Shown: positions 49,502 through 62,087 of the stretch, piece after piece
How the letters are laid out: each line of letters begins with the position of its first letter
Position numbering within the stretch: the stretch's first letter is position 1
NCBI GenBank assembly: GCA_013433145.1
Contig: CM024188.1
Span: forward strand, 7,229,001-7,293,000
DNA: 64,000 nucleotides
Direction of reading: 5' to 3'
DNA from: Ascaris suum
Taxonomy: Eukaryota; Nematoda; Chromadorea; Rhabditida; Ascarididae
Position numbers and translations under genes: made by a program
Notes under the pieces: generated by a model
Told to the model about the DNA's origin: nothing
The model's input: the letters and a program-made list of their open reading frames with translations, nothing else
Database searches by the model: none

Positions 49502-52500
49502 CTAATCACTTAGTGGAACAAAACATCTCACCTCACTCCCTAACCACTTCGAGAAAAGAAACGTAGTCAGACAGACCAGCTGAACAATGGTAATACCGTG
49601 AACCGCAGTTACCATATGCTCCAGCATCCAAGATCCTCCTGGTGAACACTGTGGTGCTGCTTGGCCATCAGTCGTGGCCAGCGAACACTGTCTCCTACAT
49701 GACCGGTGATAACAAGTCACCAATATCCAGTATTTCTTATATATGCATACGGAAAGCAAAACGAAAATAAGAAGTTAACGAAGACAAACATACGGAATCT
49801 CGCTCAGCTGCCTGTTTAGAGCTGCGGTTGGCGCGAATCCTGGATCACCGTAATTAAGCTGCTTAGGGATAGCGTAAACGGTTGGTGATTGGTTCAATCC
49901 CCATTTACCTGCAATGCAACACTTTCATAGGAGTTTATGACATAATGTTCCTAATTAGCAGTTGATAGACGTTGACAGACTTCAAGCATATTTTGAATAC
50001 GATGCCCATGTGACATAGACATTTGTTTCCTATTGAGAATATGAAATTTGCCCCATAATTTTGCAGCGTCTCTGTGGTGCACTTCTTGGCATTTTGGTTG
50101 ACATCGTTTCTCGAGTAATAAGTTTTGCTGGCACCTCCGTCCTTGCACTGATTAGCTCACAACCTTTCGCAACAAAATGTTCAACACTTCCTCTAACAAC
50201 TTATAACAATGCATTAGCAAATGCCTTCGCCTAAGCTACGCGTTACAAAGAGAAAACTATTTTGACCGGAGAGGATTCATCTTTCTCTAATTATTACGCA
50301 TGCTCTTTTATGCAAAAATTTTGCTAAAATTTCAGAAAAAACTCTCATATACTTTGGTGATCAAAACCCACACTTCGAACGTATAAAAGCGAAGCAACTG
50401 CATATATAAGTGCAGAACAAGATTCAGTTGTTGAGTCGAATATAACTACTGAATACGGCGGAAAAATAAAGTCGGTGATGATGGGCTGGTGCTGATGAGT
50501 GAACGTATATTATTTCACCTGCAGCAATTTTGGATGAGATCGGTTGGTAGAAGCTTTGCTGACTTATTGCAATCGATTCGACGAGTTCCTTATCAATAAG
50601 TTGCAGGGCAGCCATGTACTTGTTCTCTACGCGCACTTGCATTATTGAAATGCACATCGAGACAAGTGATAGGCCAATAACGAAGAACACAAAAAACACT
50701 GAAGCTAGTTGCATCTGAGTACATGTCAGGGACAGAATGAAAGAGGCGAACAACACCATAGTTCCAGAAAACACCAGAATTCAGATATTTAGGAATGGTA
50801 ATTCCAATGCAGTCCAGGTGCTCCATACACACTGGAAAACGGAGCTGATATTCCAAAAACGATTGGAATTTCAGTGTAACCCTCAAGTCTCCTCAATTCG
50901 ACTCGAATAATTCCCTAAAACCGTCCAGCAAATGCACTGGTTGACTCAAACAGAAGTATGTTTTGAACGACTACAAAACAGATCCGCCCAAAATATAGTT
51001 CTGAAGGCCATATTAATAGTGTTTGAGGGTTTAGGCCAATACTTTCTTTTCAAAACCACTAGTGAACAACAAAAACAGGCAGTTACACCTTACTTAAACA
51101 TTTCCACACAGATCACATGTTTTAAAGATAGGCAGCATGGTGCCAAAAGTCTATACTTTCGAACCCGTAAAATGTGAAATAAACCCATAAAATAAGAAAC
51201 CCACTGACCACACGCATAACGCGGATGCTGTGGCATTTCATCGCCAAGTCCAATTGTCATTAGCGAAACACAGAAGAAATAAAACGCAGTGAAATAGTCC
51301 CATTCTTCCCATAAACAGAATATCAACGAACACAACCCAATGTACGCAAATATTAAAATGAGTGCCAAATAGACGGGAAACGTTTCAAACACAGCACTGT
51401 CGCCGGTGAACATTTTCTGAAACGTAATAGCATAAACAACACTGATTTGTACATACAGCAGACACAGACACACAGACGCTCAGGTTGATGTATTGCTCAC
51501 GCATGGAACTGTAGCACTGTTGATACCTCTATCCTTCTTTGCATTCTTGCCTTTGGTGTTCGCTCTACGTATTTTATGTGGAACTTCTACATATGTTATT
51601 CCTCGATGCCTTTTCCCACTGTTTTGGTGGGGACAACGTCACCGAGAATTCACCAGAAGCTCACTAGAGCTATTTCCGGTCTCTGCGACCACATCTCCGA
51701 TCCAGAAAGCGGTCATTCTACAACGCTAGCTGCAGCCGAAAACATTTGTTTCCACTGATTAATAGGTACAGATTGACATATATTTGAGCTGTACCGCCAT
51801 CATTAACTTGCCATGCGCGAGTTCAGGCGATACATTCACTTTTGGGAAAGCTCTCTAAATAACTGTCTCGCAAAAGAACACAGCAAAGAAGAAAAAGCAC
51901 ACAGTCGACGGCTAACCTCGTCCACGCTATCGTCTCCTAATTCCTTTTCTTTCGCCTTTTGTTTGGCAGTGTTTTCAGTGACAGCTGCTAAGCTTTGAGC
52001 GCTCAAGAAGATCTTACGTTGAAGGTATCTCGATTTTTTTTGCAGTTTGCTGGAAGAAAATTCCGTTTATACAATGCACTATGCTTTCAGAGTTTGAATG
52101 AAGAAAAGCTGAGTGTCCGCTATCCAATTTTTTCTTTCGTCTGGAAAGCGCATTTTTCACCGAAACTCTTTCTACGACCAAAGTAACTAGCGAATTTCTT
52201 GCCGCGGAAGTTTCGAAACACTCTCTCCAACATGAAAAATTCTCTCCCACACCTGCCCTCTCCCCTCTCTTACCCTTCAAAAACTGCTACCGCAAAAATG
52301 ATAGACATACAACATCATAGCGCCCTTAACAAACTTTTTGCAGTACCGGCTATATTCCTACTGTGCATCTCAAGCTGTGGCTCGCGTTCAAAAGGTTTAG
52401 GTGCTGCATGCTCTAAAATATGCTTTAAGAAATGAAACAAATGGTATGTTTTCAGCGGCATAGAAGATCTTGTAAACGCACCAACACAGTGATAAAAGTT

Positions 52501-55462
52501 GCACGTATTTTGAAACGAGTTGTTTGCTCTCCAAAATCTTTGAAAACCTTTTCTGACAAGAGAGCTGATTTATCAGAGTTATGCAGCAATGAATAGCGAA
52601 GGAAAAGCTTTCTGCCTGAAAAGATCATCAACTATTTTTCAGCGCCCTTCGACGCCGCTCACTATATTCCTTACTTGAAGTTGTTAAAGAGATTCGATGC
52701 GAAATTTCTTCAAGTTAATTGACAGCAAAGCATGAAAACAATCACAGAAGAGCAACGAACGATTTGTAAAACGTACAGCAATCAAAAGATACCTTCTAGC
52801 ATATTTCCACATGCTCTGCACGCTCGAGAAAATCTCCTTTCCTAACGAATTCAAAACAACCAACATAAAAGGAATCCCAAATAAAGCATAGCAAATCGTT
52901 GCAATACGCCCTTTGTATGTCCTACACCAAATATTTCCATAACCTAAAAATATTTTGCTACCGGAACTTATTCGTAGAATTTTATAAGTGACGCAAACAA
53001 TGAAATATTAGATAGGTAAATTAATTGCATAAGTGAATTCACTAATTAAAGGTGTATCGTTTATAAACGAATACAGACGTTTTTTTTTTCGTATGCTAAA
53101 TTTGTGGTAACGCTTCAACTCACCACAAAGTGCTCGGTTTTATTCCGTCTTCCAGACGAATTTTGCCATCCTATGAAGTCTATTATTCTTCAACTGCCTT
53201 TTTCCATTTCAAATATTTCGCAGGCGAATAATAAAACCCCAGATGCAAGGAAAGCACCTCTCTCGCCCCACAAATCTCAGCGCCCTTCACCTGAGGTCTT
53301 AGCGCAATTTCAGAAGAAAATAAGCGCTTTACCAATCGTTGTGAAAATAGTACTACAATAGAAAACAGCATTCCAGTAATCAGTCCATGTCCATGGATTC
53401 GCCTCATCAGTACTTATTCCAGCGCTCCAGTCGTATTTTTTAGAGAGCGGATTATTTTTCTACTGCACGAGATCTGAAACAATGCTTTTGTTAACGTCAA
53501 CGGTGCAACAGCATATTCTTTATTCCTCAAAAAAATTGCAATTTTCGCTTCAGCTACATTTTAAAAAAAACTTATCAGTTATGGCAATGCTAGCCTCAAG
53601 ACGTTATTGCTCACCACCTGAAAATATAACACAGTTCCATTGATTGTTTATTGAGATGTTGCTGACACATTAAAATGAGCTTGAAAATAGGAAAACAGAG
53701 GAATTGCAAACATTACCAATATGAATAAGAAAAGCTTCTCAAATTCGCAGATAAAGCAGAAAGAAAACTCGCGTATAGACGAGAAACGAAAAGGAAAACT
53801 CGAAAAAAACTTCGTGGTTGTGCGCTTTTTAGGACCCCCAAAAATCGACAATAATTTCGCTGCAATTTACAAATGAAGTGTGTTAAGTTGAGGAATTACA
53901 CTGTTACGTTCACTCGAGTTTATGGGAAAAAAGTCTTTTCATATGGCAAAAATCTGAAGGCAGGGAAGAATGGATGACAAGAGAAGAAAAGGTGCAGAAT
54001 TACGAGGCACTGATAATCATGGAACCTAGGAAGACACTCTAGAAAAGTGTTATTTCTCAACAAAGCATGTATATGAGCAACTAACAAAATAAATGCTCTT
54101 CACTCGAGTCTCTTCAGTGAATCGAGATGACTCTGCCACAAACGAGAGACACTCCTTAGTTGTAATAATTCGCAATAATTGTTTTGCATAGTCAATGTGA
54201 CGTGCTGTCGACTTCTGCAAGTATCAGCTGTCACTGTGAACAGTTACACTGACCAATCAGCTTAGCAGATGACCAGTTAACGAGTGACAGCTAACAGGTA
54301 ACCACTTAGCCTAATAGGCACGAACGCATAAGCGACTGATCACCAGAAAAAGCAGAACGCAACATACACGTCTTAGTTGTTCAACGAGAAGCCTTTCAGC
54401 TGGTGCCTCTAGATAATAAAACAACAATCCACCAAGTAGAGCGTAAGCGACCAATAGCAGTAGCAACACAACATATTTCAAACCCAATCGATAATAAAGG
54501 AGTTTCAATATTCTTAGTAAATACGAAAATCGTATCTTCAATAACCTCTCGAATCTGCAAACATAACTGCCCGAACACTATTCATAATGATCACCTTAGC
54601 AAGCACAGCGTAGGTCATTAAAGGCGAAATGAAGGAGTGCATCAACATAAATCGACTTAGAAAGAAAACGAAGCGGACAGCTGTTGGTAGATGGAAAGAC
54701 GTCCATGTCTCTAAAAGATACCACCTCGAGTGATAAGTATTGGTAATGAAATGAATACAACCGTTTTTTCCATCACCCAACTCTCATCTTAATAATTAGG
54801 ACTTTGTAGCTGGAACTGTTGAACGGCGCCAGCTAACGCTGCGTCATTTATAAAATTGAAAGAGGTTCGTTCGACACTTGGAAGCCGACCAAATATTTCG
54901 TCTATTGTCAAAGAGTATTTTGTGCTGCAAACCTGATAAGCACTCGATGTCAGTGTGAAGATGGAATTATAATCAGTCTAGGTATTGAAAAAAAATTACA
55001 TAGCAAGTTCACTGCTTCACAGCCAAAAAGAGTTCTCTTTTGTTTAGTTTGAAATTTGCTATGAAAAAGTTACTTCAATTCTTCCTTTAATGTTGACGTG
55101 TTTGGATCTATACGACTGACGGAAAGTGTCGTTCTCCTGGGAACGAATACCGATCTTCCTTCGACTGTTGACTCAAGGATACAGTCAGCCTGAAGCGATA
55201 CCACGGGCTAATGCATTTAGAGAGCAGATGAAAACCGAAAGCTTCTAAGCATTCTTAAAACCCTCGTTCAGTAGCCCTCTGTCTGCCCGGCGGGTTCTGA
55301 GGTAGATACATGGCCATCTTTCAGTGTTGCTTGATGACATTCCATCGGCGAATTGGTAACAATGAGCGTTTGGTAGTGATATATTGAAGATCTTCAACAT
55401 ACTTCTGAGGTGTTTGAAAAGGGTTATATAAAGGCAGTACCAAACTTCGACATCGAAATGAC
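49502..55462 (-). CDS. TWK-type two-pore-domain potassium channel
   Basis: K2P channels form dimeric leak K+ channels in the plasma membrane. Exons: 55462-55403, 54554-54368, 53459-53333, 52943-52793, 52673-52633, 51987-51917, 51416-51212, 50698-50519, 50147-50001, 49908-49794, 49694-49502. M1 is VVLLLLLVAYALLGGLLFYY; pore 1 ends FYCSTIFTTIGYGN, its filter split by an intron inside the first Gly codon; M2 is ICYALFGIPFMLVVLNSLG; the M2-M3 loop is basic (KEYSERRRRALKN); M3 is VYLALILIFAYIGLCSLIF; pore 2 reads FYFFCVSLMTIGLGD; M4 ends VIGLSLVSMCISIMQ, the nematode TWK signature. The tail continues through SPTVYAIPKQLNYGDPGF. An exon for the extracellular cap between M1 and pore 1 is missing, the true N-terminus lies upstream, and the last exon may splice on instead of ending at 49502. 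Confidence 0.93.
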
Positions 55463-55691
55463 CTACAAAGCCGATAGTCCAGGAGAGCATTGAGCAAGAC
55501 CAAAAATGTTATGAAAACGAGGTGAACAAATCTTGATTATGCGTTGGTTGCCGAATACAAAAATTGTGCTGAAGATTTCTGCTGGATACGGGATACGGAC
55601 TTTTCTGAACATTGGAAAAGATTTTTTATTTAAATTTGATGGTTTATTTTTCAAACAGAAAACCATAGCTAGTGCCAGATTTTGATATTAA

Positions 55692-55964
55692 ATGAGTGCA
55701 GCGCAAAATTCTGCTCTGGAAAACGTGAATGAACGATTCTCTCAATCCGACAGTTCTGTTCGGGGAGCTTTAAAAATTGCAGTTTCTGGACTCATCAATG
55801 GAATCGCCTGCTTCTGCAATCATAGGGCCATTCACAAAGATCTTTATCTACATTGGTTCGACACCACTGTTTTCCAACAAATTTCATATCGTCAGTACAT
55901 GCGAAAAGAGCGGCGCAAATTAGCAAATTATGAAGCAGCAGAGCCTCTCTCGAGCAACATGTAG
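55692..55964 (+). CDS. Hypothetical 90-residue protein, single exon
   Basis: An ATG-to-TAG ORF starting MSAAQNSALENVNERFSQSD with mixed composition, a Cys pair (IACFCNHRA), an aromatic segment (LYLHWFDTTVFQQISY) and a basic helix (RQYMRKERRKLANYE). Amino-acid usage is more protein-like than that of most ORFs here. No family recognised and no clear splice acceptor upstream; it may be a one-exon gene, an exon of a longer plus-strand gene, or chance. Confidence 0.4.
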   Translation: MSAAQNSALENVNERFSQSDSSVRGALKIAVSGLINGIACFCNHRAIHKDLYLHWFDTTVFQQISYRQYMRKERRKLANYEAAEPLSSNM

Positions 55965-56299
55965 CATCCGTATTTGCAGTAGCTGCGTTTTATTTGTTTA
56001 TGTTGCTGTTTCTTTGTGAAGTAAAGGCATATTGCAAGTTTCCTTAGCCCCAGTTGCTTTTATTACTGAATGCACAAATGATATCTCTCGTTCATTCATT
56101 TCATCAGTCCCAGTGCGCATTTCAAGTGGCGCATGGTATTGTCACATTTGCATTTCACCATGCGTTAAATGCGTGAAATTCTCGTAAAATCACAAATGCC
56201 CGATTGTCTACAAAATAAGGAGCTCTAACCACCTAGCCTGAGATGAATAAAGAAAATGCATTGTTATGAATATCAATAAGTGATCGGTTACGGAGGCAG

Positions 56300-57335
56300 G
56301 AGCTAATGAGAGAAAATTCAGAGGAAATAGTTCTTAGTTTATCAATTGGCACGCACATATGGAGTGATAAGGCTTGAACGTGATATAGCGGATTTGTTTC
56401 GCCCCTTTAAAAACGAATATTATGTTCCAAGAACCATGGCAAAAATCTGGTTTAGAGTTGCCTTGCACTGTCAGAATTTTTTGGCTCAAGGACTATGGAA
56501 TAAACAGACTTCTTGCCACAATATTGCAATTTTAGCTCATCGACTGATAACCCGGTAGTTATTCTTACTACGAGCTGTAGGGGAAAATGCTGCGAGCAGA
56601 TGAACATGCACATTTACGGTCGAAAAAAAAATTAACGCAGGCTATTGTGCACTCCGCACTGAAGTGCAAAAACGCATAGAATTGCGAATTCTCACTGTCC
56701 CATATGAAAGCATCGGATTAAAGAGCTAATCCGGCGATCTGTACGTTCTTAATTTCCTTTAAAGGTTGACAGCTTTTGAAAAAGTTCAAATCTTTCTCTC
56801 TGAGTGTAGACGCCATGAATTAAAAAAAAACTTTCGACGTTTCCTAGAAAATTCGCTGTCCCAACAAAAATTATCAGGTGGATTTATCTATAAAATGCCT
56901 CAACTTGCAACTTACTATCACATCTCGCTTGCAAAAATTTATCGGCCTACGCAGTTAAAAGTGCAAGAGTGAGCAATAGGAAATAAGACCATATTATGGA
57001 AGCAAAATCTATCGACTGCTGATCATGGAAATGAATGAATATTTGACGATCTCAAGACTTCCAGTAAGACCGTAGAATTTTTAGACGGGAGCGTTCGTGA
57101 GATCAGTCAACGCTTTTACGCGAAACACTCAGATGAAGCTCTGTGTTTCTAGCAGTGTTTAGTTTCATTTACACTAGTTTGAAATTCAATAAAGATATGC
57201 TTCTCAAGTCAACCTACCTGCACATTTTTAGCCTTAAACTAGCCTTCGTGTGGCCCCAATTTTCAGCCTGTTGCAGGAGATATTTTTAATAAAAAATGAA
57301 TTATTTGTTGTAGTTGGATCCCTTGAATATATTTA
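56300..57335. other. Unassigned plus-strand ORFs
   Basis: Open stretches at 56346-56558 (contains RDIADLFRPFKNEYYVPRT) and 56766-56972 (contains FLSECRRHELKKNFRRFLEN, entered after TTTAAAG) are compositionally plausible but lack confirmed partners. They may belong with the ORF at 55.7 kb, or be noise. Confidence 0.3.
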
Positions 57336-57722
57336 CTATAGTTGAGTTAAACTGAGCATCCTTTCTGTATTTTCTCTATAAAAGGTATGATTCAATTTTA
57401 AATAGATCAGGCTTTCGCTGAAGAGTATGTAGACTGGCTTCTCGAACAAATCTAACGAATGGTGATACTGAATGGTTGGAAGATGACTAACCGTGCATGG
57501 ATAGAAGGACTGATGCCTGAAGAAGCTAGCTTTTCGCGTCGACAGTGATGGTGTCGCAATCCCTAATGAAACGAATGGCAAAAATGTGTCTCCATTGTCG
57601 AGCGCATTTGCAGTCTGCTCATTCAACATACTCGCCAGCATTGAGTTGCAATATTTCTTCTTACAGTATTTTGCTAGCACCTTCAAACAACCACCTTTAG
57701 TGATAGGAAACCGCTTTATCGG
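57336..57722 (-). CDS. Unassigned minus-strand exon, 128 codons
   Basis: Entered after CTCTGCTTTAG at 57722 and open to TAG at 57336. It begins PIKRFPITKGGCLKVLAKYC and includes NALDNGDTFLPFVSLGIATP and TRKASFFRHQSFYP; composition and codon use look coding throughout. Inside are good donors at ACT|GTAAGA, GA|GTATGT and ACG|GTTAGT, so only the first part may be used. It is upstream, on the same strand, of the potassium channel's first assigned exon (55462) and could encode its cytoplasmic N-terminus, but the phases do not connect directly; a separate gene is equally possible. Confidence 0.4.
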   Translation of the reverse strand, partial: PIKRFPITKGGCLKVLAKYCKKKYCNSMLASMLNEQTANALDNGDTFLPFVSLGIATPSLSTRKASFFRHQSFYPCTVSHLPTIQYHHSLDLFEKPVYILFSESLIYLKLNHTFYRENTERMLSLTQL

Positions 57723-60457
57723 CTAAAGCAGAGGATTTAAGAGTGCCACTTCTCTGGCACGGTCTGTGCGACAAAATGAGGAACTAATCAGCATGACAGC
57801 AACTGTAACTGCCATATGATATAATAATGGCTCGTATGAGCTGCTTATAAGCTTGGTCGCCGAAGAAATTGTTGTTGCAACAAAATCTCGACTCCAATTA
57901 TCAATTTATCAAATTTCTTAAACGCAGAAATTAAATGCAGCCGACGGCCTTGAAAATTTTCTGACATTCGATGGCTACTCTCAGTCTCCAAACGAAGCGT
58001 AATGTAACAAATGTGAGTAGAAGTTCATTCATAAATGCGCATTTTCTCAAAAAGGTGAACAACTGAATTTTCTCAAAAGAATAAGACAGAGAATTTAATC
58101 GAATCGGCTAATTTATGCCAATGTCCACAAACAGTTTAATATGAGCAGTTCCATGGCCTCATCTAAATATTCATTTTATATGGCACTACTGAAATCATTG
58201 CAACATGACTGACTCTATAAAAGAAAACATTCTCCTCGTCACTTTATGAAAAAACACATGCACCAAATCCTCGCTGCTAGCAGTTTATTTTATTTAACCG
58301 ATATAGAACAGCAATTCCCCACAACTATAACTTACTAGTGAAGCAGCGCCAAAAATTTTACAGAACTAGGCGTAGATGCTTTTAGAGGGAGTGATGTCTT
58401 CTCTAATGGAGCCTTAATCATTTCAATCTTGCATGTTTAAAGATGCCCATTGCATAATCAGCGCATATTACCTTCAAGCCTTGCCTTGTCTGCTCCACAT
58501 CCAGTGATGCTCCTCTCATCATAGCTGGCTGGCCTGCATGGAGGGTCATGCCGATATTTTTCGTTAGAACGAGTACGGCTGAGAAGGAATAAGTGACACA
58601 AAGAATCGCACTCTTATAGTAGACAGCAACCGAACACGAAAATGCACCTGTTGTATATGTTCTCGCGCAAAATCCGCTTAACTAACATATACTAGCAAGT
58701 CACTGCTGTAGTGTGTCGCGTGAATGAGGACCGGTCGTTTACTGGTGCATAACTGTGGGTTTGCGCAATGGGCAGCCGCACACTAGCTTTGATCGTCTGC
58801 AAAGCACACGTATTTTGTAGGTCAAGGTGCAAGTTTATGGCAATCTTGAGAGCAGAGTATCTGGGAAGAAACTAATGGCAAAATTTATGGAACAAAGCAT
58901 TTTTTGACTTACTGCATTCCTTGAGGTTGGTGTCGCAAAGAAGAAACAAAGCTAAAATTGAGCATTTGGAGGCATCTGTTTTAAATGAGCCCATTTTCAT
59001 TCAAAAGCTCACAGATTCTTCCTTCTGATTGCGCATTTGTTGTAATTCAATAACTATAGAGGGGAATTCTTTTTTGTCAAAACTCTGCAGAGCAAAGAAG
59101 TGAGCCGGCGAACAAAGTAGGATTTTGTCAGCCTTCAAATAGTTTTTAGTGGTGTAGGAGACGTTAGTTGCAAAGAATTAATTTTTTTCTCCTAATAAAG
59201 TGAAATTTCTTAAAAAAGGGGAACTCATTGGATCCCGCTTGCAGCAAACGTTCTCTCACTCAGCAGTCGACAGCTATTTATTAAAATATGTTTGTATGTC
59301 TGATAAAGAAATAGTTTTACCTGATGCATAAAATGGCCATCATCACAAATTCCCTCGGTGCACTCGCCTCTTATATAAAATGAATGGAAAGTGTTTACTG
59401 AGCTGCATTCCGTGCAGTCTGTAGCTTCAAAGTGATTAGTTTAATGCCACCTACGCAATTATTTCACCACAAATGTTTCGCTAGGCGTCTTCCGCGTTTC
59501 AGAAATTAATACATAAAGAGACCACCCATGATGTCAGCGTTGCATCTGGAGCTATTGCTAGCACATCCCACACCACGTGCCCACCCCTTGACTGTCGCAA
59601 TTCAATTCAGAGACTCCGATTCTCCACATACTATAAAAACTGCTATCATTTCGCAAGAATTTAAGCACTGAGGCAATTGCCATATTCAGCTGCAGTGTTA
59701 CGCAATTCAGCCTCACAATTTTTAGTGCCGAAGTTTTCGCGGAGAATTTGATAAAGCAATTCATTGAATCTGTAGGAGTCCAAATCCTAGTCCAGCGGTA
59801 TAAAATAGCTTCCTTCTTTATGTGTCACTTTAAAGAATAATTTCAGCGAAAAGCTTTTCGTATTTTTTCTCATGAAAAATGCTCGTAAATGTTGCATTTC
59901 CATATGTTGTCTGCAAATTGTTTACGGTTCACATTCGTGCATTTAGTGTGGAATGAAAAGGTTATTCATTAAAAAAGTAGCTGTTGCGCAGTCAGTCGTA
60001 TCCTGTTCGCATCCCGTATTGTTTTATTTGTCCATTTTACGTCCTTGATGATCATGTTTACGTCTCAACCCATCGTAGCATCGTACACAACATTTACAAG
60101 ACAGGTTTTTGAAAAACAACTCAAGAAGTAACTGTGAAGTTCGCAAGGTCCGCTCACTTTCACTTTTATTTCCAAAGTCCACTTTCATTTTCATTGCTGC
60201 TTGTTTTTCGCTTAGTTACCACCTCTCCCCCATGGGCAGTTTGAAGGCAGGACTAGCACATTTTCCATGTTGGCTCCGTCGTTAACATTGCCTCTCCAAG
60301 CCATTAGGCTAGTCTAGCGGAATGATGGCGTTTTTGAAGTGATCGTCTTCTCTATCGCTGTGCTATTACTTTCTTGCGTAGAAGATGTAACGATTTTCGT
60401 AAACAAAAAGAAAGCACCGTCTTCCATATTTTAATAATCCCTCCAAATTTCTATAGA
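57723..60457. other. No secure gene
   Basis: AT-rich sequence without recognisable domains. A minus-strand interval near 59.6-59.7 kb is open and bounded by CTGCAG and A|GTATGT, but encodes nothing recognisable. Confidence 0.4.
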
Positions 60458-60571
60458 ATGCGCCAGCAGCGAAACACATCGTTTCTTTTGGAACGTCTGA
60501 GTAACGATGCAGAGTTCACTGGCAGCGTACTTTATGAGGGAGATTCTCGTCGGATGACTCATCACGAGTGA
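60458..60571 (+). CDS. Possible first exon or 37-residue ORF
   Basis: ATG follows an ATTTCTATAG acceptor by one base, an arrangement like a trans-spliced start. The frame reads MRQQRNTSFLLERLSNDAEF and stops at TGA 60571; a GTACTT donor after AEFTGS could end it earlier. No domain is recognised and the downstream partner is unknown. Confidence 0.25.
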   Translation: MRQQRNTSFLLERLSNDAEFTGSVLYEGDSRRMTHHE

Positions 60572-60913
60572 CGTTCAGTAGTCATATGTGAACCACATGT
60601 TCAGCGGATCGTAAGCTATCGATTCGCTTTGAAACTACCCACTTTCATTCTTTTCGGCGTTATTGTTGTTCGTACTCGGTGAATCACAGCTGATCGCTGA
60701 AGTTCGTAAGAGATATTTGAAGCGACTGTCCCTCAGTCGGTTCTAATATTCCCTAGTTGTTTATATTATTTTTAGACAAAGCGAGTGCTTCGATGCGTTT
60801 CGATTTGCTAAAACGTCATTTAATTTTTGCTCTAGTTTCTCATTAAACATCAGCGATTACGTATTTCAATATTCATTTTCGAATTGCTCGCAGATTAGAC
60901 TCTTATGGAGTCA

Positions 60914-61762
60914 TCATAATGATTTGAATGTAGCGTTCAACATGGTTTCGGTCAAACATAAGGTTGTTTCGGGAGTTAGCCATGAAATTTGAATATTTAA
61001 CATTTTGGTTTGAGTTCCCTCCATCTGCTGAACTTCCTCGCTCTTATGAGCTTCATGATGCATCTTTATTTTGTCCTGTGTCTTCTTTTTCATTGTTCTT
61101 TTTATTATTTTCCCTGCGCGATTTGCGTTGTTCCTGCCTGAGTGCAAATATGATCACAGAAATTGCTGAAGCTTAGAGTCCTTTTTGCAGCAAAACAACA
61201 TTATATTGGTGTTGACTACACCTATGAGATGCAAGACCATTCACTTTTTGGTGCTTTTGCCCATGAATAATTGAGAAAGATATTAACAAATCACATCCGC
61301 TGCTGAATTGAGAAGACCGAAGAAAGAAGCGGACCATATCAGCTAATAAATATAGATGTAAATCATCTCGCTATCAAAAGAGGGTGAAATGAAAGAAGTA
61401 GATCACACATACTATTGAAATTTGGGCTGTAAATGAGCTGCCAAATCATTTTCATCATTGAATTGTGAGGCAGAAGTAACAGAAGCAGATTACAGTGTCG
61501 GATAAATTCGGAACTTGAAAGATGAAAGTAAAATAAATCTCGCATTCGCCGTTGATGGTTTCGCCTCAGCAAACACATCTATTATTTGGCAAGCATATCC
61601 ATCACTTGATGCGGCAGGTGCTTTCATCGGTCGGCACAGCCGTTTTTTGTTTCTCTTACCTGTTGCGTTCGTCTCATTGAACTGTGCATCTCGTAGCATT
61701 GCCGTCTTCTTGCTGCTGCATTTCACGGATTCTCCACTTCGCTCTTCTGACATCCTTTTCAT
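60914..61762 (-). CDS. Possible two-exon charged protein
   Basis: Exon 61762-61660 starts MKRMSEERSGESVKCSSKK and ends at a consensus ACA G|GTAAGA donor in phase 1. Exon 61137-60914 follows TTTGCACTCAG in the matching phase and is Lys-rich (KIIKRTMKKKTQDKIKMHHE), ending TAG or equivalent at 60914. The joined product would be 109 residues, hydrophilic and unrecognised. The same DNA is also open on the plus strand (61515-61976), so one of the two is a shadow; the splice-site match favours the minus strand slightly. Confidence 0.25.
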
Positions 61763-61790
61763 CGCACCCAACTACTATCAAACATTTTAT

Positions 61791-61895
61791 TGTGTCTCCT
61801 ATCATCGATTCTATCGATTTCTTGATCAAACAGAATCACCTTGCTGTATCCCTTATCATCGATTCTTTCGATTTCTTCATCCAACCGAATCTATT
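61791..61895. repeat. 54-bp imperfect tandem duplication
   Basis: Two diverged copies with period 54, each containing TATCATCGATTCT and TCGATTTCTT. In the plus-strand frame both copies read YHRF(Y/F)RFL followed by a PTES/QTES motif. Confidence 0.85.
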
Positions 61896-62068
61896 TGGTG
61901 TCACTACGCAGTCTTTCGGCTAACTTGCCGAATCGATTGCTGTGAACAACATTTGACCAGTAAAAGCAACAGCTAGACAACTGCTTTTTGAGTGTAATGA
62001 CACTTGATAATGCTCCTCCACATCTTCGAATCGTGTAAATGCCTGCATAGACGTCAGATTTCTATGAA

Positions 62069-62087
62069 TTTATTTATTTATTTATTT
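62069..62087. repeat. (TTTA)n short tandem repeat
   Basis: Four to five ATTT units followed by T-rich sequence. Confidence 0.85.

Noticed and set aside
49502..49694. Tetraspanin-like fourth membrane segment (ITIVQLVCLTTFLF)
   Set aside because: No CCG or PxSC motifs upstream, and the preceding exons connect in phase to the K2P channel; kept only as an ambiguous channel exon.
49860..49910. tRNA-like string with a TAGCG...GGTTCAATCC pattern
   Set aside because: A-box to B-box spacing is too short for a tRNA, and the minus strand over it is an in-phase exon of the potassium-channel tail.
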